This document shows, one piece after another, positions 24,076 through 33,455 of a stretch of 64,000 nucleotides of DNA. The position numbers were made by a program, and so were the translations under genes. Position 1 is the first letter of the stretch. Each line of letters opens with the position of its first letter. Source of the DNA: Zoogloeaceae bacterium (lineage in GTDB: Bacteria > Pseudomonadota > Gammaproteobacteria > Burkholderiales > Rhodocyclaceae); the NCBI GenBank assembly GCA_024235655.1, contig JACKLY010000005.1, positions 62,001 to 126,000 on the forward strand, read 5' to 3'. Below the pieces are notes generated by a model. The model saw only the letters and a list, made by a program, of their open reading frames with translations, searched no databases and was not told the DNA's origin.

Positions 24076-24767
24076 GATGCTGATTCCAGAGAAGATTGTT
24101 GTGCCTGCAGCAATTCGCGCAACAGGGGCAGGGTCAGAGGCCGCTTGTGTTCCAGCGAATACAGGTCGAGCGCGGCAAGGAATGCCGACAGCGAGCGCAT
24201 GTCGCGCGGCGCACGATTGAGGATGTAATTGAGTGCCTCATCGGACAGGCGCATGCCACGCAAGCTGGCCTGCTTGCCCAGTGCAGCGATCTTTTCTGCA
24301 TCGGACAGCGGGCGTAGCCGATAGATCAGCCCGGAGCCCAGCCGGGTGCGCAAGTCTTCGCGCAAGCTGAGTTGCAGGGGCGGTGCCGATGCACTGGTCA
24401 GCAGGCGCCCACCATCTGCACGCAGTCGATTGAACAGGTTGAACAGGGCAATCTGGCCGGCGTTGTTGAGTGCCTCGACATTGTCGATGGCAAAGAAACT
24501 CTCAACGGAGTTCAGCGGGGGCAGGTGTTGCAGTGCCGGGTCATCGGCCGCGTCTGCATAGTTTGCCGGTGTCGTCAGTGCACAACAGGCGCGCAGCAGA
24601 TGGGTTTTTCCTGCGCCAGCCTCGCCCCATAGCAGCAAGCTCGGTTCACGGCTTTCCGGAGACAGCCATCCGGCCAGCGCAGTCAGGGCGTCGGCATTGC
24701 CGCCGGCAACAAAGTTTTCCAGCGTCGGCGGGTGGTCGGGGATCAGGTCGAGAATCAGTTGGCGCAT
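24072..24767 (-). CDS. hda: DnaA regulatory inactivator Hda
   Basis: Hda binds the DNA-loaded sliding clamp and stimulates ATP hydrolysis by DnaA, preventing re-initiation of replication. The 231-residue protein is a DnaA-like AAA+ module without the DNA-binding domain. It begins with Q-L-I-L-D-L, a good match to the clamp-binding motif, followed by the P-loop G-E-A-G-A-G-K-T (near residue 50), Walker B F-F-A-I-D-N-V-E (near 93) and the R-L-G-S-G-L arginine-finger region. It is divergent from purM, as in many proteobacteria. Confidence 0.9.
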   Translation of the reverse strand: MRQLILDLIPDHPPTLENFVAGGNADALTALAGWLSPESREPSLLLWGEAGAGKTHLLRACCALTTPANYADAADDPALQHLPPLNSVESFFAIDNVEALNNAGQIALFNLFNRLRADGGRLLTSASAPPLQLSLREDLRTRLGSGLIYRLRPLSDAEKIAALGKQASLRGMRLSDEALNYILNRAPRDMRSLSAFLAALDLYSLEHKRPLTLPLLRELLQAQQSSLESAS

Positions 24768-24929
24768 GGCAGAAGGCTGCAGCAGTCAGTAAGGTCAGGT
24801 TGCCGTGGGTACTGCCTGCATTTTGGGGGGCGGCAGCGGCGCGCTCCGGGGCGGTTTCGGGTAAAATCCGTTTTTTACATTTCAGGCGCTGCATTTTACC
24901 ACTCAGCCGCCTTCCAAACGGATCACGCA

Positions 24930-25979
24930 ATGACGCAGCAATCACTCTCCTATCGCGACGCCGGTGTCGACATCGTTGCCGGCGATGCACTGGTTGACCG
25001 GATCAAGCCTTTTGCCAAGAAAACCATGCGCGATGGCGTGCTCGGTGGCATTGGCGGTTTTGGTGCGCTCTTTGAAGTGCCGAAAAAATACCGCGAACCG
25101 GTATTGGTATCGGGTACTGATGGTGTGGGCACCAAGCTGAAACTGGCTTTTGAGCTGAATCGTCACGATACGGTGGGTATCGATCTGGTGGCGATGAGTG
25201 TCAATGACATTCTGGTGCAGGGTGCCGAGCCGCTCTTCTTTCTCGATTATTTTGCCTGCGGCAAGCTCGAAGTCGATACCGCTGCCTCGGTGGTGCAGGG
25301 CATTGCCAAGGGCTGTGAATTGGCTGGCTGTGCACTGATCGGTGGTGAAACTGCCGAAATGCCCGGTATGTACCCGGCTGGCGAGTACGATCTGGCCGGC
25401 TTTGCCGTGGGGGTCGTCGAGAAGGCAAAAATCATCGACGGTTCAAGCATTCTCCCCGGTGACGTGGTGATCGGCATTGCTTCCAGCGGCGCCCATTCCA
25501 ACGGCTATTCGCTGGTGCGCAAGATCATCGAGCGTTCGCAGCCTGATCTCAATGCGCCTTTTGACAGCGTAGGTGGACACTCACGTTCGCTGGCGGAAGC
25601 CATCATGGCGCCGACCCACATCTACGTGAAACCCCTGCTGGCCCTGATGCAGGCTTTGCCAGTCAAGGGCATGGCGCACATCACCGGCGGCGGCCTGACT
25701 GAAAACGTGCCGCGCGTACTGCCTCCCGGCGCCAAGGCCGTACTGCAGAAGTCGGCCTGGCAGCGTCCGGCACTGTTTGACTGGCTGCAGCAGGAAGGTG
25801 GTGTGGCCGAAGACGAGATGCACCGCGTGTTCAACTGCGGCATCGGTATGGTGCTGATCGTGGCTCAGGAGCATCGTCGTCATGCGCTTGAGTTGCTGCT
25901 GGCCGCAGGTGAGCGGGCGATGGAAATCGGTACCATTGAATGGCGGGAAGGTGATGAGGCGCAGACCATCGTCGTCTGA
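24930..25979 (+). CDS. purM: Phosphoribosylformylglycinamidine cyclo-ligase (AIR synthetase)
   Basis: PurM closes the imidazole ring in purine synthesis with ATP. The 349-residue enzyme shows S-Y-R-D-A-G-V-D at the N-terminus, G-T-D-G-V-G-T-K-L near 65, V-Q-G-A-E-P-L-F-F-L-D near 100 and G-G-E-T-A-E-M-P-G-M-Y near 138. The ATG used gives the standard family length; the frame continues upstream but without homology. It is followed by a strong terminator. Confidence 0.97.
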   Translation: MTQQSLSYRDAGVDIVAGDALVDRIKPFAKKTMRDGVLGGIGGFGALFEVPKKYREPVLVSGTDGVGTKLKLAFELNRHDTVGIDLVAMSVNDILVQGAEPLFFLDYFACGKLEVDTAASVVQGIAKGCELAGCALIGGETAEMPGMYPAGEYDLAGFAVGVVEKAKIIDGSSILPGDVVIGIASSGAHSNGYSLVRKIIERSQPDLNAPFDSVGGHSRSLAEAIMAPTHIYVKPLLALMQALPVKGMAHITGGGLTENVPRVLPPGAKAVLQKSAWQRPALFDWLQQEGGVAEDEMHRVFNCGIGMVLIVAQEHRRHALELLLAAGERAMEIGTIEWREGDEAQTIVV

Positions 25980-25997
25980 TTTTTCCTTTCGGCAAAG

Positions 25998-26029
25998 AAA
26001 AAAGCGCGAGGCCTGCCTCGCGCTTTTTT
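25998..26029. terminator. Bidirectional rho-independent terminator
   Basis: AAAAAAGCGCGAGGC pairs exactly with GCCTCGCGCTTTTTT around a 2-base loop. It separates the convergent purM and HD-GYP genes. Confidence 0.93.
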
Positions 26030-26057
26030 CGTTAACCACGGCCCGTTGGTCTGATGT

Positions 26058-27380
26058 TCAGGCGCCTGAGCTTGAGTAGAAGTAGGCAATTCGGCCGCGC
26101 GGATTGAGATAGTCAAGAATGTCCTTTTGCACCATGGCTGATGCCAGGCAGTTCTTGATGTTGAGGTCGGCCGTTTCAAGCAGGTCGATGACTGGCGCCT
26201 GGCTCTTGGGTACCGATGGTTCGTAGATCAGAACGGAAGGACACATCAGGGCGTCGGTATTGACGCCGATGACAATGCCGTAACGGCCATCGGAGAGCTG
26301 CACGATGGATCCTGGGGGGTAAATGCCGATTGACTTGGCGAAAGCGTGCAGGATCTTCGTGTCAAACCGCGATGCTTCCTGCTGGAACAGGCGTGCCAGC
26401 GCTTCGGCCGGGGTCATGCCCAGTGGGCTGGCGGTCGGGTTAACCAGATAATCGTAGCGGTCGACTACAGCCAGAATCCGGCCGAGCAATGGAATGTTTT
26501 CGCCGCTCAACTTTTTCGGGTAGCCACTGCCGAGAAAGGCTTCGTGGTGGGTCAGGATCGCTGCCAGTGCAGCCTTGGAGACGGCGCCACAATTCTTTGC
26601 CATCTCGACGCTGTAGAGCACGTGTGCCTGATAGGCGTCCTGTTCGACGCGGCTGCCACCTCCACCGGCCATGCGAACCGAATCCTGCAGCCGGCTGATG
26701 CCGACATCGTGAAACAGCGCAGCAGTGGCCAGATCCTGCAATTCGGTTTCCGACAGCCCGAGGCGTTTGCCGGTGAGCAGCCCAAGCGTCATTACCTGCA
26801 GTGAGTGGAAGCGCAGGGACATTTCCCCTTGTCGGCCGGGAAGCAGGTGCAGCGTTGCATCATCCGCCATGACCGTACTGACAGAATTGCTGACGAAGGC
26901 TTGTGTTCTTTCAGCGACCGCTGCTCCCGGGGCGAGCAGGTTTTTCATTACAAACTGGGTTTCCTGCAGTGCGTGGGTGTGTGCCTGTTCGGCAGCCTCC
27001 TGTTTTTTGCGCATTTCGCTGCCACGCAACAAGGCTTGACGCATTTCAGTGGCGGCATCTCCGGCGGTTGCATTGCCCGGTATTTCCGCGCTGGCGGAAG
27101 CTGTCTTCGGCAGGTTCTCGTCGGCTGCCGGCGAGGGAGATTTACCAGTATCTGATTCGGGTGGTGCCGGGAAGGGCAGGGTGCTCTTGTCCGGGTGTAC
27201 CAGCACTGTCTTGATTTCCGCAGCATGCAGTTCGTCGATCATGCGTGGTGAATCGATCATGAACTTCGAGCGAACAAAATTGTGGGCAAACCAGCCGCCC
27301 TCCAGCTCAATGAAGTGGCCGGGGCGCAAGTCACTGACGTTTGCTTTGATACGTGGGTCGTTACCACCGAAACCAAACAT
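26058..27380 (-). CDS. HD-GYP c-di-GMP phosphodiesterase with DUF3391 N-terminus
   Basis: The 440-residue protein opens with a DUF3391-like domain (about residues 1-65) followed by a variable Pro/Ser/Ala linker. The HD-GYP domain (about 190-360) has the metal motif F-H-D-V-G near 225 and H-H-E-x4-S-G-Y-P near 270, the GYP signature of c-di-GMP hydrolases. It has no membrane segment. It lies downstream of a chemoreceptor gene in the same direction, with an imperfect 17-bp hairpin between them. Confidence 0.9.
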   Translation of the reverse strand: MFGFGGNDPRIKANVSDLRPGHFIELEGGWFAHNFVRSKFMIDSPRMIDELHAAEIKTVLVHPDKSTLPFPAPPESDTGKSPSPAADENLPKTASASAEIPGNATAGDAATEMRQALLRGSEMRKKQEAAEQAHTHALQETQFVMKNLLAPGAAVAERTQAFVSNSVSTVMADDATLHLLPGRQGEMSLRFHSLQVMTLGLLTGKRLGLSETELQDLATAALFHDVGISRLQDSVRMAGGGGSRVEQDAYQAHVLYSVEMAKNCGAVSKAALAAILTHHEAFLGSGYPKKLSGENIPLLGRILAVVDRYDYLVNPTASPLGMTPAEALARLFQQEASRFDTKILHAFAKSIGIYPPGSIVQLSDGRYGIVIGVNTDALMCPSVLIYEPSVPKSQAPVIDLLETADLNIKNCLASAMVQKDILDYLNPRGRIAYFYSSSGA

Positions 27381-27400
27381 GTTGCTACCTTGTTGTCAGC

Positions 27401-27438
27401 GCCACACTGACCATGGTCGTAACCATGGCCGGTGTGGC
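27401..27438 (-). other. Intercistronic hairpin between chemoreceptor and HD-GYP genes
   Basis: Two 17-base arms (27401-27417 and 27422-27438) match at 15 positions around a CGTA loop, with an inner CCATGGT/ACCATGG block. No T run follows on either strand, so a processing or attenuation site is more likely than a terminator. Confidence 0.5.
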
Positions 27439-27454
27439 ACATAAAAACATTGCA

Positions 27455-28990
27455 TCAAACGCGGAATCGTTCCGAAAGTGATTTGAGCTGTGTTGCCAAC
27501 AGCGAGAGATCTTTCGAAGAAAGCTCTACACGGTGTGAGACAGCACTGGACTCTTCGGTAACGCGGGCAATTCCCTCTGCACGGTCAGCAACAATATGGA
27601 TCGCCTGCGCCTGTTCACGCAGTGCCCCCTGAATGCCGTCCAGTGCTGCGATGGTCTGCTGGGTGGCTTCGCGGATTGAGGAAACCGAGTTGCCTGCGGT
27701 ATGCGCTGCCTGTTTGCATTCCTCGGCTACAGCGACACTGCGCTCTGTTGATGTGGCAGATACGCGAGTGCCTTCCTGAATGCGGCCAACGGTGGCGGCA
27801 ATCATTTGCGTCGACTGTGCCGTGCGCTCTGCCAGTTTGCGTACTTCATCGGCAACCACGGCAAAACCGCGCCCGGCCTCACCGGCTCGGGCGGCTTCAA
27901 TCGCTGCGTTCAGCGCCAGCAGGTTGGTCTGGTCGGCCACTTCACGAATGACGTTGACCACCGAACTGATTTCTCCGGACAGGGCTTCCAGATTGCCCAT
28001 GTTGGAGGAGAGGTCACGGATCGAACCAGTGATTTCCTCGATCTTGTCCGCCGTGTGGTGAACGATCTCGGCACCCGATTGGGATTCCTCACCTGAGCGT
28101 CGTGATACTTCCAGTGCAGCACCGGCATGGCCATTCATCTCGTCCATCGACGCCGAAACCTCTTCGACGGCTTGCGCCACGCTGGCTGCAGCCTCCGATT
28201 GCGAGTCGGCAGTCATGGCCAGCCGGCTGCTTTCTGCAGATAGCTGATTCACGGCACCGGCAATGCTGCCGGCGTGGCTGGCAATGTCGCGTACCACCTG
28301 GCGTAGGTGATTCTGCATACCGCCCAGGGCACTCAGCAACTGGCCGGCCTCATCGGTGGCATCGGTTGCAGGTACATCCTCGGTGAGATTGAGGCTGGCA
28401 ATCCGCGTTGCCGATTTGGCAGCGAGATTGACTTGGGCCGCGGTACGGTGAAGGGCAACCCAAAGCACGGCGATCAGCGCCAGAATGGAACAGCCAAAGA
28501 TGATTGCCGAGCGCATTACGAAGGCGTTGATGCCGGCCTCCATGTCCTCCATCGGCACCGACACTTCCAGTGCGCCGCGTACATCGCCGAGCTTCCAGTC
28601 GGTCTTTGGCGAGTCGGCGTGGTTGTTGTGGCAGCTGACGCAGGCTTCAACCTGCATCACGTCAGCCAGTGCGTAGCGGTAGACGGTTTTTCCGTCGATT
28701 TTCTCAATGCGGGAAAACTCGCCTTTGGCATTTTTTTCCAGATAGGCCAGTGCATCCTTTTCAAAGTTGTCCAGGGCAGCATCCTTGCCGGTGCGGAACT
28801 TGAAAGGAAAATTGCTGAACAGGCGCAGTGATCCGGCACCTTTGTCGCCAGTCCCCGTCATTTTGGCCAGTTCCCGGGTCAGTGTCGCCGGCAGTGGAAT
28901 GCCGTTTTCAATACCTTCCCATTCATGAGAGGGAATCAGTCCGGCAGCCTTGCCGCGAGAGATGATGTGCTTGGTGTAGAAACCACGCAC
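27455..28990 (-). CDS. Chemoreceptor with haem-c-type DUF3365 sensor, N-terminus missing
   Basis: The 511-residue frame holds a DUF3365/Tll0287-like sensor region (about residues 1-155) with a C-V-S-C-H haem c motif at 117-121, one transmembrane helix (about 160-181), HAMP-like sequence and a full methyl-accepting domain with the E-V-A-D-Q-T-N-L-L-A-L-N tip. A CXXCH domain must be exported to receive haem, yet no signal or first membrane helix precedes it. Upstream the frame runs only 13 further codons (…S-F-A-N-N-I-V-N-V) to a TAA, without an ATG or a clear ribosome-binding site; the GTG used is the first possible start. The gene therefore seems to have lost its 5' end, or the true start lies in a disrupted upstream segment. 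A redox or gas-sensing role is inferred for intact homologues. Confidence 0.7.
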   Translation of the reverse strand: MRGFYTKHIISRGKAAGLIPSHEWEGIENGIPLPATLTRELAKMTGTGDKGAGSLRLFSNFPFKFRTGKDAALDNFEKDALAYLEKNAKGEFSRIEKIDGKTVYRYALADVMQVEACVSCHNNHADSPKTDWKLGDVRGALEVSVPMEDMEAGINAFVMRSAIIFGCSILALIAVLWVALHRTAAQVNLAAKSATRIASLNLTEDVPATDATDEAGQLLSALGGMQNHLRQVVRDIASHAGSIAGAVNQLSAESSRLAMTADSQSEAAASVAQAVEEVSASMDEMNGHAGAALEVSRRSGEESQSGAEIVHHTADKIEEITGSIRDLSSNMGNLEALSGEISSVVNVIREVADQTNLLALNAAIEAARAGEAGRGFAVVADEVRKLAERTAQSTQMIAATVGRIQEGTRVSATSTERSVAVAEECKQAAHTAGNSVSSIREATQQTIAALDGIQGALREQAQAIHIVADRAEGIARVTEESSAVSHRVELSSKDLSLLATQLKSLSERFRV

Positions 28991-29060
28991 ATTGACGATG
29001 TTGTTGGCAAAGGAGCAAGCTGCTGCTTAAAGGTATTTAGATCAAAAAGTCACTATTCTT

Positions 29061-29080
29061 TCGATGTGTATCGATGTGTA
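29061..29080. repeat. Short tandem repeat upstream of the efflux operon
   Basis: TCGATGTGTA occurs twice in tandem, followed by the degenerate copy TCGCTGTACG. It lies between the divergent chemoreceptor and efflux genes. Confidence 0.5.
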
Positions 29081-29122
29081 TCGCTGTACGGCAGAGCCGG
29101 CCGGAAAATGTAGAATGGCAGC

Positions 29123-29142
29123 TAATGACTTGATGGTCATTA
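29123..29142. promoter_or_regulatory. Inverted repeat TAATGAC-N6-GTCATTA, probable operator
   Basis: Two perfect 7-base arms flank a 6-base spacer, 20 bases before the start of the efflux fusion-protein gene. The position suits a repressor site. No regulator gene is adjacent, so the cognate protein is not known. Confidence 0.5.
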
Positions 29143-29161
29143 AATCACTGGAAAGTACTCA

Positions 29162-30310
29162 ATGCCATTAGCCAAAAATCGTCTCGGAGTCGTCGCCTTG
29201 GCACTCGCGGGAATCGTTGCACTTGCTGCTTATGCGTACCTGGCCAACCGCGGTCCGGCAGCCGGAGCCGCGTCTGCGGCTTCGGGAGGAAAAGCTGCGC
29301 CAGGTGGTGGTTTCCCAACCGCCGTAGAGTTGGCGACCGTACAGGCGGTGACGTTGAGCGAGGAGGCATCGGCTGTTGGCAGCCTGCGCTCCAACGAGTC
29401 GGTGGTGCTGCGGCCGGAAACCGCGGGCCGCATCGTCAGCATCGGTTTCAAGGATGGTTCGATGGTCAGCAAGGGGGCCTTGCTGGTGGCGCTGGAGTCT
29501 TCAACACAGGCAGCCGAACTGGAGCAGGCGCGGGCAAACCGCGAGCTGGCGCGGGCAACCCAGGAACGTAACGAAGGCTTGTTCGAGAAAAAATTCATCA
29601 GCCGGCAGGCGCTGGATGCTTCCAATGCCGCATTGCGCGTGCAGGATGCGGCAGTGGCTCTGGCCGAGGCCCGCTTTGCCAAGACCCAGTTGCGCGCTCC
29701 GTTTTCCGGTGTGGTCGGCATCCGGCACATCAGTGTCGGCGATTACGTCAAGGACGGTCAGGAGCTGATCAATCTCGAGGATATCGCCACATTGAAGGTA
29801 GATTTTCGCTTGCCGGAGGCTTATCTGCCGGCATTGCAGCGTGGGCAAGTGCTCGATATTTCCCCTGATGCCTTGCCGGGCAAAAATTTTTCTGCAGAAA
29901 TTGATGCCATCGACCCATTGATCGATGCCGGTGGGCGTTCGATCTCCCTGCGCGCCCGTCTTGCCAACGCCGAAAGCCTGTTGCGCCCCGGCATGTTCGT
30001 GCGTGTGCGAATCAGGTTCGGCGCGCATCAAAATGCCCTGATGATTCCGGAGCAGGCGCTGGTACCCGATCCTGCCGGTGCCTTTGTCTATCGCGTGGTT
30101 GAGGGTAAGGCAGAAAAGGTCATGGTCAAAACCGGCTTGCGCCGCAATGCGAAGGTGGAGATTGTTGAAGGCCTGACAGCTGGCGATGTCGTGGTTGCTG
30201 CCGGCCAGATCAAGCTGCGCCCCGGTGCCGATGTACGTGATGTCGCGGCTGCCCCGGCAGCAAAACCTGAGTCAGCACCAGCACCAGCACCAGCCAAGGC
30301 CGGGTCATGA
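29162..30310 (+). CDS. RND efflux periplasmic adaptor (membrane fusion protein)
   Basis: The 382-residue adaptor has an N-terminal membrane anchor or signal (about residues 8-28), a lipoyl-like half motif (A-G-R-I-V-S-I-G-F-K-D-G) near 90, an alpha-helical hairpin (about 110-160), the second lipoyl half (L-R-A-P-F-S-G-V-V-G) near 180 and a beta-barrel ending in a Pro/Ala-rich tail. It bridges the inner-membrane pump and an outer-membrane channel. The stop overlaps the pump start by ATGA. No TolC-type gene is in the window, so a channel encoded elsewhere must be used. Confidence 0.92.
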   Translation: MPLAKNRLGVVALALAGIVALAAYAYLANRGPAAGAASAASGGKAAPGGGFPTAVELATVQAVTLSEEASAVGSLRSNESVVLRPETAGRIVSIGFKDGSMVSKGALLVALESSTQAAELEQARANRELARATQERNEGLFEKKFISRQALDASNAALRVQDAAVALAEARFAKTQLRAPFSGVVGIRHISVGDYVKDGQELINLEDIATLKVDFRLPEAYLPALQRGQVLDISPDALPGKNFSAEIDAIDPLIDAGGRSISLRARLANAESLLRPGMFVRVRIRFGAHQNALMIPEQALVPDPAGAFVYRVVEGKAEKVMVKTGLRRNAKVEIVEGLTAGDVVVAAGQIKLRPGADVRDVAAAPAAKPESAPAPAPAKAGS

Positions 30311-33300
30311 GTATTTCCGATATCTGCATCCGTCGCCCGGTTTTTGCGACGGTGCTGTCGCTGACCGTGATGCTGATCGGCATTGTTGCCTATTCAAAGC
30401 TGCCGGTGCGTGAATACCCGAAGATCGACGAGCCGGTGGTGACGGTTGACACCACTTATCGCGGTGCTTCCGCCGACATCGTCGAGTCGCAGATCACCAA
30501 GCCGTTGGAAGATTCGCTGGCCGGCATCGAGGGCGTGGATGTCATCACCTCGATTTCGCGGCAGGAGAATTCACAGATCTCGGTTCGCTTCAAGCTGGAA
30601 CGCAGCCCGGATTCGGCTGCTGCCGATGTGCGCGACCGGGTTTCAAGAGTGCGCGCCAAGTTGCCGACGGCCATTGATGAGCCGGTAATCGCCAAGGTTG
30701 AGGCTGATGCCAACCCGATCATCTGGCTGGCCTTTTCCTCCGATTCTCACTCATCGCTGGATGTCACCGATGTCGCCAGCCGTATCGTCAAGCCCCGGCT
30801 GCAGACTTTGCCCGGGGCAGCCGACGTGCGCGTCTATGGCGAGCGCAAGTTTGCCATGCGTATCTGGATCAGTCCTGAGCGCCTCGCTGCCTACGGGTTG
30901 ACGGCGCAGGATGTCGAGGATGCCCTGCGCAAGCAGAACCTGGAAGTGCCGGCCGGGCGCATCGAAAGCACCAGTCGCGAGTTTTCAGTGGTGGCGCAGA
31001 CCGACCTGACGCAACCGGAGCAATTCAGCAACATCATTGTCAAGCAGGCAGCAGACGCGCGTGGCTTGGCTTATCCGGTGCGTATCCGTGATCTCGGGCG
31101 AGTCGAGGTTGCGGCTGCTTCCGAGCGCAGCACGGTGCGTTTCAATGGCAAGCCGGCGGTGGCTTTGGGGGTGATCAAACAGGCAACCGCCAACCCCTTG
31201 CTGCTTTCCCGCGCCTTGCGTGCTGATCTGCCCAGGATCAGTGAAGGGCTGCCAGACGGCATGAAGGTCAACATTGCCTATGATTCCTCGGTTTTCATCG
31301 ACCGTTCTATTGATGCCGTTTTCAAAACCATCGGCGAGGCTATCCTGCTGGTGCTGCTGATCATCTTCTTCTTCCTGCGCAATCTGCGCGCCACGCTGAT
31401 TCCACTGGTCACCATTCCCATTTCGCTGATCGGTACATTTGCCTTGATGCTGATGATGGGCTTCACCATCAACACGCTGACCCTGCTCGCACTGGTGCTG
31501 GCGATTGGCCTGGTGGTCGATGATGCAATCGTGATGCTGGAAAACATATACCGGCATATCGAGGAGGGCATGCCGCGAATGCAGGCGGCGTTCCTTGGCG
31601 CCAAGGAAATCGGTTTTGCCGTGGTGGCGATGACGATCACCCTGGCCGCAGTCTATGCGCCGGTTGCTTTCATGACCGGGCGTACCGGCAAGCTGTTCAT
31701 CGAGTTTGCGCTGACCCTGGCCGGTGCCGTGATTGTTTCCGGCTTTGTCGCCCTGACCCTGTCGCCGATGATGTGCTCCTTGTTGCTGCGCCACGAAACC
31801 AGGCACGGCAAGGCCTATCTCGCCGTAGAAAATTTTCTCGTCGGCATGACGCGCGGCTACCGTCGCTGGCTTGATGCCTCGCTCCGCCATCGCTGGGTGA
31901 TCATCCTGCTATTCGTATCGGTGGCCGGTGCCAGTGTGTTCCTGCTCAAGTCGCTGAAATCGGAACTGGCCCCCGTCGAGGATCGCGGCATCATTCTCGG
32001 GGTGTTCGTTGGCCCGGAAGGAGCAACGCTCGATTATTCCGACAAGTATGCGCGCCAGCTGGAAGGCATTTATGCCAAGACCAAGGATGTCGAACGCTAT
32101 TTCGTGGTTTCCGGTAGCCCGACGGTGAGTCAGGGTATTTCCTTCGTTGGCCTGACCGACTGGAAGGAGCGGGAACGTAACTCGTTGGCGGTCGTGCGTG
32201 AGCTGTTCCCTAAATTCATGGGGGTGCCGGGCGTCATGGCTTTCCCGGTGACGCCACCTTCGCTCGGCCAGAGTCCACGCGAACGGCCGATCAACTTTGT
32301 CATCGTCACATCTGCTTCCTATGCAGATCTGCAGACCATGACCAGCAAGATTCTGGCGGAAGCGGCAAAGAACCCCGGCCTGACCAACGTCGACACCGAT
32401 CTCAAGCTGAACAAGCCGGAACTGTCGATCAAACTGAATCGTGAAAAAGCCTCGGCGCTGGGTGTCCAGGTTGATACTGTCGGACGCACGCTGGAAACGG
32501 CGCTGGGCGGCCGGCAGGTCACCCGCTTCAAGCGCGAGGGCGAGCAGTACGATGTCATCGTACAGGTGGCCAGCGAGGACCGGCAGCGGCCGGACAACAT
32601 CCGCGATATTTACGTGCGCGGCAAGGATGGCTCGATGATCTCGATGGCGAATCTGGTCGATATCAACGAGCGGGTTGCCCCGCGCGAACTTAACCACTTT
32701 GGTCAGCGCCGGGCGGTGGTGATCACAGCCAACCTGGCACCCGGCTACACCATGGGCGAAGCACTCGCATACCTGGAAGCGGCCGCCGGGCGTCATCTGC
32801 CCGCCGGCTATGCCACTGACTACGCCGGGCAATCGCGCGAATTCAAGACATCCTCCTCCTCGCTGGCGCTGACCTTTGTACTCGCACTGGCCTTCATCTA
32901 TCTGGTGCTGGCGGCGCAGTTCGAAAGCTTCCGCGACCCCTTCATCATCTTGCTCACCGTGCCGCTATCGATGGCGGGCGCCTTGCTCGCCCTGCTGCTG
33001 GCGGGAGGAACACTCAATGTGTATAGCCAGATTGGTCTGGTTACCCTGGTGGGTCTGATTACCAAGCACGGTATCCTGATTGTCGAATTTGCTAACCAAC
33101 TCCAGGCGCAGGGGCGCAGCATCATCGAGGCCGTCAGCGAAGCAGCTACGCTTCGCCTGCGTCCGATCCTGATGACCACCGGCGCCATGGTGCTGGGTGC
33201 TGTGCCGCTGGCCCTGGCCACGGGCGCCGGGGCGGAATCGCGACAACAGATCGGCTGGGTCATCGTCGGAGGCTTGCTGCTGGGTACCGTGTTCACGTTG

Positions 33301-33366
33301 TTTGTAGTGCCCACGTTCTATAGCCTGCTGGCGAGCCGGGTGAGCGAAGAGGTACGACCGGAGTAG
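30307..33366 (+). CDS. RND multidrug efflux permease (HAE-1 type)
   Basis: The pump is a 1019-residue proton-driven exporter with the twelve-helix RND plan. The proton-relay motif G-L-V-V-D-D-A-I-V on helix 4 (near residue 405) and the helix 10 lysine in G-L-I-T-K-H-G-I-L (near 920) are intact, and two large periplasmic porter loops are present. It begins with I-C-I-R-R-P-V-F-A, typical of the AcrB/MexB class. Substrates cannot be predicted; the pair resembles pumps of the MexF/OqxB or VexF kind. It is coupled to the adaptor gene by a four-base overlap. Confidence 0.93.
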   Translation: MSISDICIRRPVFATVLSLTVMLIGIVAYSKLPVREYPKIDEPVVTVDTTYRGASADIVESQITKPLEDSLAGIEGVDVITSISRQENSQISVRFKLERSPDSAAADVRDRVSRVRAKLPTAIDEPVIAKVEADANPIIWLAFSSDSHSSLDVTDVASRIVKPRLQTLPGAADVRVYGERKFAMRIWISPERLAAYGLTAQDVEDALRKQNLEVPAGRIESTSREFSVVAQTDLTQPEQFSNIIVKQAADARGLAYPVRIRDLGRVEVAAASERSTVRFNGKPAVALGVIKQATANPLLLSRALRADLPRISEGLPDGMKVNIAYDSSVFIDRSIDAVFKTIGEAILLVLLIIFFFLRNLRATLIPLVTIPISLIGTFALMLMMGFTINTLTLLALVLAIGLVVDDAIVMLENIYRHIEEGMPRMQAAFLGAKEIGFAVVAMTITLAAVYAPVAFMTGRTGKLFIEFALTLAGAVIVSGFVALTLSPMMCSLLLRHETRHGKAYLAVENFLVGMTRGYRRWLDASLRHRWVIILLFVSVAGASVFLLKSLKSELAPVEDRGIILGVFVGPEGATLDYSDKYARQLEGIYAKTKDVERYFVVSGSPTVSQGISFVGLTDWKERERNSLAVVRELFPKFMGVPGVMAFPVTPPSLGQSPRERPINFVIVTSASYADLQTMTSKILAEAAKNPGLTNVDTDLKLNKPELSIKLNREKASALGVQVDTVGRTLETALGGRQVTRFKREGEQYDVIVQVASEDRQRPDNIRDIYVRGKDGSMISMANLVDINERVAPRELNHFGQRRAVVITANLAPGYTMGEALAYLEAAAGRHLPAGYATDYAGQSREFKTSSSSLALTFVLALAFIYLVLAAQFESFRDPFIILLTVPLSMAGALLALLLAGGTLNVYSQIGLVTLVGLITKHGILIVEFANQLQAQGRSIIEAVSEAATLRLRPILMTTGAMVLGAVPLALATGAGAESRQQIGWVIVGGLLLGTVFTLFVVPTFYSLLASRVSEEVRPE

Positions 33367-33455
33367 CCGGCTTGCAGTATTAGGTGATCCCCGGAGTGAT
33401 CAACACGGGTGTTATGCGGTATCTTATGACGATTGGTGTTCGTGGCAGGTAACCC

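Noticed and set aside
31909..32832. 307-residue frame antisense to the RND permease
   Set aside because: Shadow of a strongly conserved gene; no motif or start signal.
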